A stretch of DNA of 64,000 nucleotides from Heliocidaris erythrogramma (GCA_025617745.1 CM046863.1:15256875-15320874), one strand, 5' to 3'. Positions 35,359-47,680 are shown, counted from the first letter of the stretch. The notes: a model not told the origin generated them from the letters alone. Numbers and translations: made by a program.

Positions 35359-35921
35359 CAGGGTTGGAAAAAAGTTTGGAATATTTTTATTCCAAGAATT
35401 ATTTCTTGTCTTAAACATATCCCTCGTCATTTTAAGTTCTTCTTTGAGGTTCAAATAAAAGATATGTGTCCCTTTTTAACTTTAAAAGCACAACATTAAA
35501 AATCAGGCTTATCACACAGTGCAGAGGTCCACTTGGAATTCGGAAGCGTATATTTGCTGTTTTTGCAAATGTCTAATGAAAAAGTTAAATGATCAGATAC
35601 AGTTTAATTGCTATACCGAAGTCCTCAAAATGACTGCAAACTGCACGTAGCTTTTTCAAAATTCCACGTGAAGTACAGAAATGTATAACAAGATGTTCAA
35701 ACACAAATAGAGCAAATCTGACAACATGTAGTTCATTGGTCAGCCATTGTAACATGTTTAACAATATTACGTAATCTTTGGTACAAGATGGAACAGTAGA
35801 CTTCATTCAACACAGTTAATCCGATTTGGATGAATTATTCATCACAATATAGTAGAAACTAGCATTTAAAGTCAGACATACTCATCGCCAAAAAAATATT
35901 CCAAACTTTTTTCCAACCCTG
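35359..35921. mobile_element. Tc1/mariner-type MITE, 563 bp
   Basis: Starts TA|cagggttggaaaaaagtttg and ends with the exact complement caaacttttttccaaccctg|TA. The TIR is about 30 bp with a TA duplication. The open frame inside on the minus strand is not a transposase. Confidence 0.85.
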
Positions 35922-36328
35922 TAATCAGGGGTGGGCTGGGAGTGAAATTGGGTTGGATAGTTTCGATATATCATTCCCTCTCAATCAATATCAGCCGGTC
36001 CTCAAACGACAAAACTACTGGCCTTCAAGCCAAATATCAAGGGCTCATGGGAAAAGCTCCCCCAAATCCTCATGATCAGTTTGCCCTGTCGTCATTTTTT
36101 TCTGTCAAAATATTATGCTGCTTTGTAAAACTTTTGTAGTCCAAACTTCTACCGGCGTCTTTCAGACATTCAGATTATATTGTCCATTGTTTTGTCGGAA
36201 ATCAGTTGTATACCACGGCATTTATTGGCGGTCTACTATCTTCGTTGTTTTAATTGTTGTATGAACATTTACAGAATCAAAGACTGCATCGTGGATGAAT
36301 TGTGCTTGTAAGTTCTCATCAGTTTTGT

Positions 36329-36514
36329 AACTGGGCGTTGTGGCGTGCGCCTGTAATCCAGCTACCAGTGGAAGTTATAAAGTGATTCAGCGGACCCAGG
36401 TTCGAGACTGAATCACGTCTTTCGGATGGTGACGTTAAAGGTTGGTCCCAGACGGAAATAATCATATCTGATTGATACACGTCTGTAAAAACCCAATTAC
36501 ACACACACACACAC
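36329..36514 (+). mobile_element. SINE with a 7SL-RNA-like head and (CA)n tail
   Basis: The head reads ctgggcgttgtggcgtgcgc then ctgtaatccagctacc, close to the conserved 5' domain of 7SL/SRP RNA (GGGCGCGGTGGCG.. CCTGTAGTCCCAGCTAC). Next comes cccaggttcgagact, a B-box-like and Alu-domain-like word. The body contains cgtctttcggatggtgacgt and the tail is aaacccaattacacacac. A 3'-only copy lies at 45102-45154. A tRNA-derived origin of the B-box part is the main alternative. Confidence 0.6.
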
Positions 36515-38240
36515 GTTCTTGAACAAAAATTCGCTTTAACAATACCTCATCATCATCTATAAAGAATATCAATGTCAACAGATTAGTAAAATGGATTAAA
36601 TAAAATGCCTTACTCGGGTTATTACAGCAGAAAGCATAGCATAATTTATGATGAATAGTCCCTTACCGATATTGCCTTTCTTATTGTCATCACCATCATT
36701 ATTATTATAATTATTTGAATATCATTAATATTATGATCATTATTATAGTTACTGACTGTTACAAGTCATGTCTATCTCTCCTCTTAGTTGCTAATTAATT
36801 CAGCCACTTTGACTGACTGCCCTAGATGTAGCAGCTGGCAATGTCTTTTGTTCCTAATACATATATGTAGCAGGCAGCTTATTGAATGGCCTGACACAGG
36901 CCAGTGCTTTTGGGATAATTTTATTCATGTTCTTTTTAATTCAGCACAGGTTTAATGCAAGATTGGCATGTAGGTTCCTTTCATGGGTTGTTGCTAGGAG
37001 ATAGTAAGGTATGCTAGGAGTTTGCTAGGTGCAGCTAGGCGAATGGCAGCATGTTTGAGCTGCTAGTTTTAAACTGGGCGTGGCAATTTTGTGCGTTTCC
37101 AGCGTTTCCAGCTGTCACCAGCATTTGTCTGTACTGGACAAGGAGCTGTGTTCGTGCTTCCAAGCTTCATGTCATCAGTTGAACTGTAAGTTTAATTTAT
37201 TTTCCTATGCAGTAATTTTAAAGACAATTTAGGCAATATTTTTATTATCACAGAAGAAAAGTGAAATGTATAAGTGAAATGTTACAAGTGCTAAATTGTC
37301 TTGAAGCAGTAAAGCTTATTTCATTGAAGTTTAGATATTGCACAATTTTATCTTAAATGTTGATTACAAACAAGACTTATTCATAAGACTTAAAAGTGTG
37401 TCTTGAAGTATATTTCTGTGTGAAATGTTACAGATGGAGTTAAATTTAGCTTCACATGTTTGTAATCATTAATGAAGCTAAAATGTGGAAATATAGTTTT
37501 TACACAAACCAAACTTGTGTTTTATTGTACATTCTATTACATATTATGGATAGATAGTTATTATCCTTGTGTAATTTCATGTTCATAGATGGTGTTAACT
37601 CTGACTCAGGAGTCAGATACTAGACTCGAGAAAAGACGAAGGGTAGAGTCAGCGTAAGCTGTTCTCCAATTCGGCCTGGGGTCGAGTGCTTCAGTTGGCA
37701 GAAAGATGTCTGCAACCAGTGTTATGGGTGAAGATCAGATGTTTCCTGTGTTCAGATCAACTTGGTTCTCTATCATTTTGAGTTTTATGTGATATGGACT
37801 AAAACTTTAACATTTATGCTTTGGCATGAAATGAGATATCTTTTCTGACATGTCTTGGTTCTTAAACCAACACTAAATGTTCTAGTACTATATTAATAGT
37901 TAAATGCAATAGTAGGTTATAAGATACGATTCTTTTAGTAGCAAATATCATGTAAACATAAAAGCCAAATGTATCTTATATTTCCATGTATTTGAACCTA
38001 AAACTATGTTCATTATAATTATGTGAAGAATACTATATTCTATTATACATTGTAAACCGTTAAAGTATATAACTGAATTTTGAAGACTGGAATTAAACTT
38101 AATTCCCTTAATGCATGTCTCATATTGTATTTTGTTTGAGTCTGGTATTCAATCAGTTACTCTGGACAACAAGCAAATGGCTAGTTTTAATCGGCTGTGA
38201 CACTGACATTACTACATCGACGATTTATAGTTATCATCAT
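36515..38240. other. AT-rich region with one tentative 5' exon
   Basis: At 37169-37185 a short ATG-initiated segment (MSSVE..) ends at a good donor (CT|GTAAGT), phase 2, below a modest GC-rich stretch containing gggcgtggc. It is phase-compatible with 38555-38717. This could be chance, and no other feature is supported. Confidence 0.25.
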
Positions 38241-38243
38241 CAG

Positions 38244-38520
38244 CCAGGGGCGTATCCAGGATTTCCCAATGTGGGGGGGGGGGGCGCCAAGAATTATTGA
38301 TCGCCGTCATGGGGGAGGGGTCTTTGGAAAATTTTTGTTTCTGAAGAAGGGCTGAGATGCAAAATAGTGCTATATGTGACCAATTTTGAAGCCTATTTAA
38401 TGAACAATATTTTCAATTCGTATGAGGATTTTTTTTTTTTTTTTGCTATTTTTTTACGACGGCCAATAGGGGGGGGGGCGCCTGTTGCGCCCCCTGCATC
38501 CCCTCCTGCATACGCCACTG
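38244..38520. repeat. GGGGCGTATCCAGG inverted-end repeat with poly-G
   Basis: caggggcgtatccagg then a G run and gcgcc at the left; ggggggggcgcc, gcgccccctgc and tacgccactgc at the right. Similar ends occur near 18530, 19158 and 20001. About 275 bp, non-coding, with an internal poly-T. Confidence 0.5.
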
Positions 38521-38529
38521 CATCCCGCT

Positions 38530-39365
38530 CATCATCATTTACCTTTCCTGTCAGAAAATTGGAGTACAAAAAACACATAGCACATAATGATCCTCATAAC
38601 TTGCTACACATGCTGGACATGCTAGAAATCATGAAGCTATTCTACCACAGAGCAGAATGGACGATCGCCCTCTCTGTTGACATTAGAAACTACCTTGAAA
38701 CTCGAGCAAGTGCTTGAGAGTGGATTATTTGACTGTATTTTTTCGATAAAAAGAAAAAAAAAGAGTGTTCCGTTTCCTTTTTGTTCAATCTCAAAGTTCC
38801 AGAGGATTCTTCTGCTGTAATGATAAACCATAATACACGTAAACACGGGTCCCTAGTAGATGGGGGTTCATGTCATTTGCATCTCTTTATTCCTATGTTG
38901 TTTTCTACGTCCAGTTTGGCCAGTGCATACTAATAGAAATGGCAAGAATTCTAAAACACATTTCAAGATATATTCTTTTTTGTGAGAAATTATATGATTT
39001 GTTTCCTTGGGTATCTTAGATTACCCAAGGTTTACTTTAAAGGTATATATTTTATGATTAAGCCCCTGTAAATAAATGATTCGAAGAAACAGCAGCAACA
39101 AAAAAGTTAATTTCCTAGATCTACCACTTAGTTCCCTCTCCCGGCTGGCATAAGCATTTATTTTCAGCTTGCACTTTTCCATACCCCACCTTTTATTATC
39201 CTCTTGCCGACATTACGTGGTCAGAAGGGCAGCTATTTTGGCAAAAACACATATCTCGCTTGGTTAATTCCATTAAAAAAAAGCTAATATAAGAAAAGCG
39301 ATTGCCCTTTTATGATTATCCACTAGAAATGGTTGTTAGTTCCTGTATAAATATGTTCATGATCT
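38530..39365. repeat. Diverged local duplication, copy 1
   Basis: Matches 40160-41095 in order: ttggagtacaaaaa, agaatggacgatcgccctct, ttgttttctacgtccagttt, gccgacattac and ttatgattatccactag blocks. Indels are frequent, so the duplication is old. Confidence 0.65.
38555..38717 (+). CDS. Tentative terminal exon
   Basis: After tttacctttcctgtcag, a good acceptor, the frame reads KLEYKKHIAHNDPHNLLHML.. and stays open for about 53 residues to TGA. It is hydrophilic with helical periodicity. The paralogous stretch at 40186 is frameshifted, with a stop after about a dozen codons. Joined to 37169-37185 it would give a protein of about 59 residues. No family recognised; it may be non-coding. Confidence 0.25.
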
Positions 39366-40159
39366 GGCCTTGCGTCAAGCAGTCATAAACAGGCAAACAT
39401 TCCACTCTTGTGATCGTATGGGTACAATTTAAATCTACTCTGATGGGTGTTTTAAAACACCCTGAAGTGTAAATTATGAGAAACATTTTATTCGTTTAAA
39501 ATCCAAACGGGACGAGGAGTCATGCAGGCCTAGATATATTGAGAATATGATTCGATTAGATTTGATTTGACCATTTATTTATTACATAAACTCGTGTCTT
39601 ATAAATAAAACAGATATACAATCACTAGCGTACCCGGGGGGGGGGGGGGGCTGCCCCTGACCATTAAAAAAAAGAAGGCCTATCGGGCAGTGACGGGGTC
39701 GCGAAACCCCCACCCTTTTTTTCGTTTGTCAGAGAATTCTGAAGGGAAACATCTGATATCTGATACGAAGTCACCTATTCTCAAGAAGTACGCACACAGT
39801 TCATAAATAGTTCAGGAAATGATCACACGAACTTCGCTGCTTTCGTGAGACATGCACGAGGCATGTACGAGACATTCACGAAATTGTCGGAATCTGTTTT
39901 GGGTTTTACGAAGATTTTCCGTACATCACTCACGTCGTGAGTAGGTCGTGCGCATTTGACGCGCTTTTCATACCTTTTTGAGAACAAATCACGACGCAGG
40001 ATACTGGAAACGTTCGCAAAAAAAAAAAAAAATAAAAAAAATGAAATTTCCGCCGAACTAAAAACGACTCCTCCGAACAATTGACGATTCTGCCAAACCC
40101 CCAAGCATTGTTGGTGAATTTTTTGAACCTAAAATACGAATGTTTGACTTTGCCATCAT
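39366..40159. other. Spacer between the duplicated blocks, no gene recognised
   Basis: Contains a poly-G run near 39637-39650 after ctagcgtaccc, resembling the GGGGCGTATCC family. Otherwise nothing supported. Confidence 0.4.
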
Positions 40160-41095
40160 AATCGTGATTTTCCTTTTCTCGTCAGAACGTTTGGAGTACA
40201 AAAAGCACCCAGCGAATTATAACCCTCCTAACTGGTTACGCTGGAAGTCATGAAGCAATTCTACGGCCGAACAGAATGGACGATCGCCCTCTCTGTTGAC
40301 TAAAAGACCAGCTTGATACTGTTTTGTTTATTATTTTGACAGTATTTCATAGATGAACATACACCATTTTTTTTATTATCCCAATGTTCCAGAAGATTCT
40401 TTAGCTGTAATGATAAATCATAATACCAATAAACAGAGGTCCCTAGTTAATGGGGTTTAAGTCATTCATCTCTCTGTTGTTTTCTACGTCCAGTTTGGAA
40501 ATTGCATGATGAAAAAGTTGGCTCAAATTTTAAAACACATTTCAACACATTTATGCGAGAAATATTGAAATAAACGATGTATTTCCTTATTTATCTCACT
40601 TTTATTTACTTTTGTGGTAGACTTTACGATTTAGCTCATGTGTAGAAAAGTGAATAAAAGTAAATAAAAAAAAAGCATCAAAAGACGGAATTTTCTTAGA
40701 TATGTCACTTGGTCCCCTCTCCTTATTACCATTACTACTATATTTTTTATTATCTTTAATATTATCATTGGTATAACCATCATTATTATTGTTATGATAA
40801 CCATTATAATCTTTATAATCAGTATTGTTAATATCATCATTATAATTATCTTCAATATTATGATTATTATTAATTATAATATTACTACTAAAATTTCAAT
40901 TTATTATTATCTTTATTACTGCCGACATTACATGGTAATATTGGCAGCTACATTTGCCTAAACAGGAGGACATTTACACGTTAGTCAAGTTAGACTCAGA
41001 TATGGGTAATTCTTCTTAAACCAGGCTTTAAAAATAAAAGCAATTTATGATGATCCGCTAGTAAAGGGTTTTTAGTATGTGGATGTTCATGATAA
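40160..41095. repeat. Diverged local duplication, copy 2
   Basis: Partner of 38530-39365, with an added ATT/ATC low-complexity expansion at about 40725-40900. The candidate exon of copy 1 is disrupted here. Confidence 0.65.
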
Positions 41096-41908
41096 TATGA
41101 AATGTAAGTAAAATGAACGGGAACGTCCACAAATTATTTCTTTACCTTTCCCAGAACTCAAACTTCTCTTTAATCTAAAGGTGCTATAGCTGAAAGTTAT
41201 GATAATTGTAATTTATAGAGCCGTTCAGTGAATGGTATTAAACCGTTTTGGTCGGGTGAATAACCTTAAGTTATTAATTAAGAATAAAATAATCTATTGA
41301 ACCGCTTCCACAAGTAGAAATTATTCTAAAAAAAGTAGATCCAATGGGCTTCATTTTTCGTTCTACCACACGTGATCCAGCTACAATTATTTAACCTGTG
41401 ATATAACCTTTTTTAAATATACAGGCACATTTTCCTGGGGAGTTGCTATGATGAGGTTCCGCAGTATTAGTATATGAAAAGGAAGACAAATATACAAGTG
41501 CAGATTTCTTTCTCTCCGAAGTTGTAGAACTTAGAACAGTGGCAGAGCAGTGGTCCTGTTTTCTAAAACAAGTTGATGCACTGGTGCCCTTTGGTAAACA
41601 TTCACCCTCGATTACCAAGTCACTTAAGCCGTTGGTCCACTGGTTGCTTATCTACAAGCATGTACTTCCTTTCTTAGCAGTTGCTTAAAATCAAATCATC
41701 ATCTTAAAACAAAAATAATTGCAAACACCTAGTCCTATATGTATTAGTAGGGATAAACATTTGGAAGTCTTGCTAGTCACATTTATTCATTTCATATCTT
41801 AACAGGCTGGTCAGTCCTGAACAGTTACAATAATTGTAATGATAAAATGTGACCAAATTGCTCCCCTGTTGTTTATGTTGATAAAGTCATTGGAGATTTT
41901 TGTTTTAG
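41096..41908. other. AT-rich DNA, no supported gene
   Basis: The minus-strand frame at 41391-41618 is Ser/Thr/Cys-rich with no splice context or recognisable motif, and I do not call it. Confidence 0.4.
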
Positions 41909-41973
41909 GTCCCACCGCAATGATTTGTGCTAACAAGCCTCCAGTGATTTTACTGTCTCATTGGAATCACTTG
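41909..41973 (+). CDS. Candidate internal exon
   Basis: Acceptor gatttttgttttag and donor ttg|GTGAGG bracket 65 nt whose single open phase reads PTAMICANKPPVILLSHWNH plus L. It ends on a codon boundary and joins in frame to 43153-43192. No family recognised and no start or terminal exon found. Confidence 0.3.
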
Positions 41974-42614
41974 GTGAGGAATTTTCTTAAGACAGACTTC
42001 AATTATAATAGCCAATAATTTCACTCCTTCGATGAGACATCATTTCAGAAGATGACAGTGTCCTCTGTGCAGGGTTCTCACTGTCATGGAAACATAAATC
42101 CCTCTGGAAAGTCCTTGAAAGTCATGGAATTTGGTTCTCGAATTTCGTGGAAACCCTGTCTCTGGTTGATTGAATAGTAGTACTGTTTTCGAGATTGTGC
42201 TGGTAGGACCACATTTAATGATTAATGTTTACATTTCTATGCGTATAGTTTATCTCAGTTATTATTATCAATTATTATCAATTATCATGTTTCGCCATCC
42301 CTTGAAAGGAAAGCCTGCTTATGTTGATTTTTTTTTTCGTTTTTATTATTTCGTGGTGGGTTTTTTGTCAAGCAATGAAGAGATCTAATTAATAACCAAT
42401 ACCAAATGGTAACCATCTAAATGCTTGTAGAAATATTGCTATAGTCTCTTTTCATAGTTTGTATTTTAGGTAGGAAAGTACCGACTTTTAGCCGATATTT
42501 GTAAATATTTAGCAGCACCATCACTTATCTCAATCAGCTTTCTATACATGTATTTCTTTTCAATATCAAATGTGCCATGTTGATATCACTTGGGTTCATT
42601 ATGACTGATTTAAA

Positions 42615-43015
42615 GCCCACCACACACTATATGGTCGATCTGCAATCTGATTTCGGAAGAAAAAAAAGATAAGAAGGTTTAACCACATAAAATATTTCTT
42701 GATTGAGGTTCTGATAGTCATATAGATAGTAAAAACAAAAAATGCGACCTATTGCAAGCTTTCTAGTCAGAGCAAAGGCCAAATTGGCTTTGAGTCATAG
42801 TGACATCGGAGCAGTCCTACAATTGTCTACGATTTAAAACTGATTTGGCCCTGATTTCGGGTATAAGACTGCCAGCACACCAAAATCCTATGCTAAGTAT
42901 TCATATAACTGAACTTGAATCAGGTAGATTTTATTTATTAAAGTGCACATATATAATGCTATTGTAATTTATTTCCAAAATTGGATTGCAGTTCATCGTA
43001 TAATGTGGGGTGGGC
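42615..43015. mobile_element. MITE with TTAAA target duplication
   Basis: gcccaccacacactatatgg at the left mirrors ataatgtggggtgggc at the right. TTAAA flanks both ends (42610-42614, 43016-43020). 401 bp, non-coding. Confidence 0.75.
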
Positions 43016-43152
43016 TTAAAGCTCATTTAACATAATTGTATTTACTACTGTGGGGCACAGAGTGTTAAAAAAAAATTGTGCAGAATGCTTATTAGTGACC
43101 TTTTTCTGACTAACAGATAATTTTGAGTTTTGGTCATGACATTATTTTTCAG

Positions 43153-43192
43153 GAAAGAAATGGAAGAGTAACTGTTTTATCATGCAGTACAG
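43153..43192 (+). CDS. Candidate small internal exon
   Basis: Acceptor cattatttttcag and donor ACAG|GTAAAT flank 40 nt reading ERNGRVTVLSCST plus one base. Phase 0 in, phase 1 out, compatible with the exon at 41909. The next exon was not found. Confidence 0.3.
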
Positions 43193-43496
43193 GTAAATGG
43201 ATATTTGAATGAATGCTACTTAACATGGAAAGCTGGTTTAAACCTGGTGTAAGTTAGTTGACTGATGGTAGCGGGCTGATTTATGGAGTGCAAAGATTCA
43301 ACCTCGTTATTCGGGGCAAGTTACTGAATTCTGTTTTATAAAATGATAGATCAAAATTTAGTTACTCATGAAAACAAGATTGGAAAGATGTTAAGAAAAT
43401 GAAGTCAAGTACAATTTAAACACCCTTTTGTCTGGTCTGGATTATGTAATAAGTCATTATAATGTTTGCACGTTCAATAGGTGATGCGCTAGGCTA

Positions 43497-43764
43497 TTTA
43501 AATCGCGTCCGCTCGCTATTTATAAGGACCGGTATTCATAGAACACCGCTATTCATTTAAAACGCGTTATGAATAGCGGTCCTTATGAATAGTGGTCCTT
43601 ACGAATAGTGGTCCTTACGAACAAAGGTCCCTATGAATAGCGTGGTACATGTAATTTGTCCATGGTTTGCTCGCTATTCATAAGGATTGTTATTCATACA
43701 AAACCAGTATTCATTTAGTCACGCGTTATGAATAGCGGTCCTTATGACTAGTGAGGTTACCCCC
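43497..43764. mobile_element. GCTATTCATAAGG foldback element, second copy
   Basis: tccgctcgctatttataagg at the left is mirrored by ccttatgactagtgaggtta at the right, with several internal ggtccttatgaatag repeats. Same family as 11310-11532. Confidence 0.7.
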
Positions 43765-44539
43765 ATTTAAATTGCCCTGTGGTCGATTTTCTGAAAGTCA
43801 TTGTGACTGTGTTTGAAATGAAAAATTATAATTTGATGATATGATCTTTGTTGAGTCATTAAAATACAATTGTAATTTGTTATGACAATGAACACCTTTT
43901 TAACACCAAAGATAACGTAGTGTGCAGAATACGGCCCCAGCAGGGCTTAAAGTTGGCCCCAGCAGGGCTTAAAGTTGGTCGGCCTTTCTGAAAACCAGCT
44001 GCTGAAGATATAGAGGATGTTAGCTATCTGTGTGAGATATAATGTAGGCCTATAGATAGTATATTATTGGATTCTTGGCGACATTTGTAAATAGAAAATC
44101 ACAAATATAATTTTTGATACGTCTCTTAAGAGTCAATATTGATAATGGAATGATGTACATATGAGATACATATTTGTTCTTACTGTATCTAAGTCGGACT
44201 TTATTATGTACCATTGCTTTCTAGACCAAAATGGCATTGCATTATGATGTTAGGTATATCGGTTTACACTATCAAAGTGAAATGTAAAGAATAAACTGCA
44301 TATCATCTAAAATGAGAATACATTTGACTAAAATTGTGTATCTATTTCTGACTATAACTGGACATAACAGGATCAATATGACCGTTTCAAATCTGCAACT
44401 TGCCAAAATGAATTTGTTAACGCTTACAGCTACACATGTAGGATCTACGTGGGCTGAAGGAGATTGTGGGAATGTACTTCTTAGTCACCTGAAAGCTTGT
44501 CTTAGGTTTGTCAGGCATAGCAGAAGCTTACAAATGTAA
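43765..44539. other. No supported gene
   Basis: A 20-bp direct repeat (gccccagcagggcttaaagt) occurs at about 43934 and 43957. A phase with protein-like composition at about 44371-44450 (DQYDRFKSATCQNE..) follows an AG but meets a stop and joins to nothing visible. Confidence 0.35.
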
Positions 44540-45663
44540 AGCCTTAGTCACAACTGCCCGTACGTTTTTTTCAGGACGCACGGTTTCTGCGTTTTTTCGG
44601 GGTTGGAAAAAACGTAGAGGTCCGTGGCAGTTCGCACAGAGAGTATAAGTAGTAGCGTGGTTGCGCGGGCTTCATACGCAAGGAGCACGTATGTCTTGCA
44701 GTTAACGGGCGGCACGCAAGGCGTCAGTACGCCTCAGTCGGAAATTTAATCGTGAGTGTAACGTGCAAATGCCGTGCGATTTGTATGTGCTTCGTGCAGA
44801 TGACGCAAGGTTCACGTCCGTTAATCGCACGTACACCGTACGTGTTGCAAGAACGTACGGGCCTGTTGCGCCACATTCACGCCGGTAGTAGGGTGAAAGC
44901 AAGATGAACGTACTAAAACCGTACGGCGACAGTACGGTCGGCGGTGGATTTCCACCCTCTTAGCCCCACGTGTTCTCTTCTGACCCCTGCCTCTTGCTCC
45001 AGGCATTGTGATTCAAGAGTCAGTCCTGCTTTAGAAAATGTCTTGAAGAAACGTCGGACCTCCTGAAGACACTGAAAATTCAGAGCGAAACTGTGAGAAC
45101 TCGTGTGTGTATGTGTGTGTAATTGGGTTTTTACAGACGTGTATCAATCAGATACTCTGTTGCCCGCACGGTTTTTATACCGGCCCCAAATTGGCCGTAC
45201 GTTGCACGCACGTGTTTGCATGCGCCGTGGGTGGGACACACGAAGCACGCAAGTCACATGCACGTTTTCAGATATGATTGGATACCTGCGTGACACGTAC
45301 GTGGCCCGCAAGGAGCGCATGCGCACTTGCGTGACCAATACATGCGTTCCTCCTGAGTGCTGCCTGCGATATTCGCGCGGTTTTTACCCCCAGCAAACGT
45401 GCGACCCACCCACGCTATTCGCACTACCCTCTTGCGGAGACTGTGAGTGTTCATTACGTCCTGTCCACGGGCTGCCTGTCGTAGCGAGAACGCAGAAAAT
45501 AATGTGCATACACATTTTCGGCCTACGGCTTTAGCGTGCTGTCTGCGAACTCGAAATTCCGTACGAATAACCTGCGTCCCCCTTGCGTTTTCCCGAAATT
45601 TCTGCCCGAAAACCACCCGTAAACCACCCGTACAAGCCCGTACGGGCAGTTGTGACTAAGGCT
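44540..45663. mobile_element. PIF/Harbinger-like non-autonomous transposon, 1124 bp
   Basis: agccttagtcacaactgccc and its exact complement at the right end, continuing through cgtacg, form the TIR. TAA flanks both sides (44537-44539, 45664-45666), the 3-bp TWA target typical of PIF/Harbinger. The interior is GC-rich with many cgtacg words and no transposase. Confidence 0.8.
45102..45154 (-). mobile_element. 3' tail of the 7SL-like SINE nested in the Harbinger-like element
   Basis: tgtgtgtaattgggtttttacagacgtgtatcaatcagata is the complement of the last part of 36329-36514. The head is absent, as in 5'-truncated retrotransposition. Confidence 0.65.
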
Positions 45664-45761
45664 TAAGGTGACTTTTCTGTACCATGATGGTATCTAACTT
45701 ATTGTGGGACTTAGGAAGAGAGAAATCGATACATGTATTAGAAAAGATGGTTCTCATCATT

Positions 45762-46145
45762 TGAGTGAGAGAAAGAAAGAGAGAGGGAGAGAAAGAAAGA
45801 GAAGAGAGAGAGAGAGTGAGAAGAGAGAGGTAGAGCAAGAGAGAGAGAGAGGGGGGGGGGGGAGTGACAGAGTGAAAATGTAAGGGATTAACTAAATGAA
45901 AGACAGAAATAAAAAAAAAGAAAGTGGCACATACATGTAGACACATAGAGTGAGAGGTTAGAAATGAGGGTAAAATACTAACAGGTCCTAGGAGTTAGAA
46001 AAAAAGTTCAAGCAAGAGGAAAAGAGACAGAGTAAGGTAGAAAGAGAAAGAATCACTGAGAGAGAGAGAGACAGACAGATCGACAGACGGGTGGGGGAGA
46101 CGGGTGGGGGAGGCAGGCAAGGGGGAGGCAGGCAAGGGGTAGACA
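45762..46145. repeat. Purine-rich (GA)n / GGGA tract
   Basis: Long runs of gagaga, gaaaga and gggggag with a poly-G at about 45851-45861. The serine/leucine frame on the other strand is low complexity. Confidence 0.85.
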
Positions 46146-46189
46146 GAGGACGGACGGATGGTTAGAGATTTTGTTTAGAACCAAAACAG

Positions 46190-46560
46190 AAAATAAGAGA
46201 AGCATTATGATAGTAATTAAAACAATTAAAAAAAAAACCTCAAGTCATTACTGAGCAAATTAAATTCGAAACAAAAAACACTGTACATATCAAATGACAC
46301 TCGATGGGAAAGTAACTGGTTATTGATTATGGTAAAGATCGAAACAATGCGGTTACAAAACAATATAAGAGAAGCATTATGATAGTAATTAATTTTTTTT
46401 ATAATCCTCAAGTCATTACTGAGCAAATTAAATTCCAAACAAAACATTGTACATATCAAATGACACTCGATGGGAAATAACTGGTTATTGATTATGATAA
46501 AGATCGAAACAGGGCGATTACAAAACAGAATATAAGAGAAGCATTTTAATGATAAAAAAA
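46190..46560. repeat. Tandem copies of a roughly 165-bp repeat
   Basis: Two full units and part of a third share agagaagcattatgatagta, tactgagcaaattaaatt and aaatgacactcgatgggaa. Further single copies lie at about 46945-47040, 47698-47880, 49570-49720, 55515-55670 and 59780-59945. Confidence 0.7.
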
Positions 46561-47584
46561 CTTAAAGATAAAGTTGATTTCTGGTCATTCGATTATTTTG
46601 TAAAAGAAATTGTCCGAAAGCTATTGGGAAAGGTTGCATTATGTCTGCATAAGGATTGGTGTAAACAGTACGGTTTCAGAATCATCAAAATGATAAGAAA
46701 TTGACCTAAACTCCCTGAAAGCACATGCACTGTACACAGAAATGGGTATAAGGGACTGCACTACGTCAGGCATGAATGTTCGGCCCGAACACTTCAGTTA
46801 TTTCCCTTCATATTTCGAATATGGGGGCATTTGAAGAGCATTCCTTTTCAGGTATCTTTCTAATGCGATGTTCTTCTAAACTGCCATAAAAGGAATGAGA
46901 TATTCTCACACATTATTTTTCACCTTTCCCAGAACTCAACCTTCTCTTTAAAAACATTACTGAGCAAATTATATCGAAACAAAACACTGAACGTATCGCA
47001 TGACACGCCATGAAAAGTGACTGGTTATACAGTTATCCTAAAAAAATAAATTAACAATCAGAAAAAGTCTCCACCAAGGAATATTCAAAATATCCGTCAT
47101 CATGAAAAAAAAAGCTATACTCATATACTTGATCATCTGCACTGTACCGCATACGTGCATACACCGACATTTTGAAGTGATGATTTTTTTGGATATCAAA
47201 CGCGTAATGATGACATCACCACCGGTACGGTGCACGCTAGGCTGCCTAAAACAATAGATACGCGCAAATGAATTTCGTCACAATGTAGTACGCGCTCAGG
47301 CTGAGCAGCTGCATTTCTTTTTTCCTTCGCGTACATCGCGAGCAGGGAAATATGAACTATTCGATGACGTCAGCAGCAAAATTGAAGTAGACGGCAGGAA
47401 ACGGCTTTCCGGTAAAACTATTCATTTTCTTGTTGTGTACACTCCTAATGCAACAATCATACGATGAAGGATATAATGAATAATAGATGGTTAATGAATT
47501 GCAGGCATTTGAAAAGTAGTCATTGATCACATTTTGGTAAACTTTTGAAAGAGATAAACAATTGGCACAGTAAAAGAGATTTGA
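46561..47584. other. No gene recognised
   Basis: Contains one partial copy of the 165-bp repeat (about 46945-47040). Otherwise I see nothing supported. Confidence 0.4.
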
Positions 47585-47680
47585 AGGGACCCTTAGCTAT
47601 CCACAAATTTTGCTTCAATATTTTGGAATATTTAGATGGGGAGACTCTTTCTGACTGAACTTTTCTTCTGGGACACACTG
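47585..47680. mobile_element. Solo right end of the mariner-like family
   Basis: gacccttagctat, atattttggaatatttagatggggaga and ttctgggacacactg|TA align with 22168-22281. The left end is not seen nearby. Confidence 0.5.

Noticed and set aside
38367..38554. Upstream part of the 116-residue frame
   Set aside because: It crosses poly-T, poly-G and an interspersed repeat. Only the part after the acceptor at 38554 is considered.
41391..41618. 75-residue minus-strand frame rich in Ser/Thr/Cys
   Set aside because: No splice sites, repeats of known type or recognisable motif; coding could not be supported.
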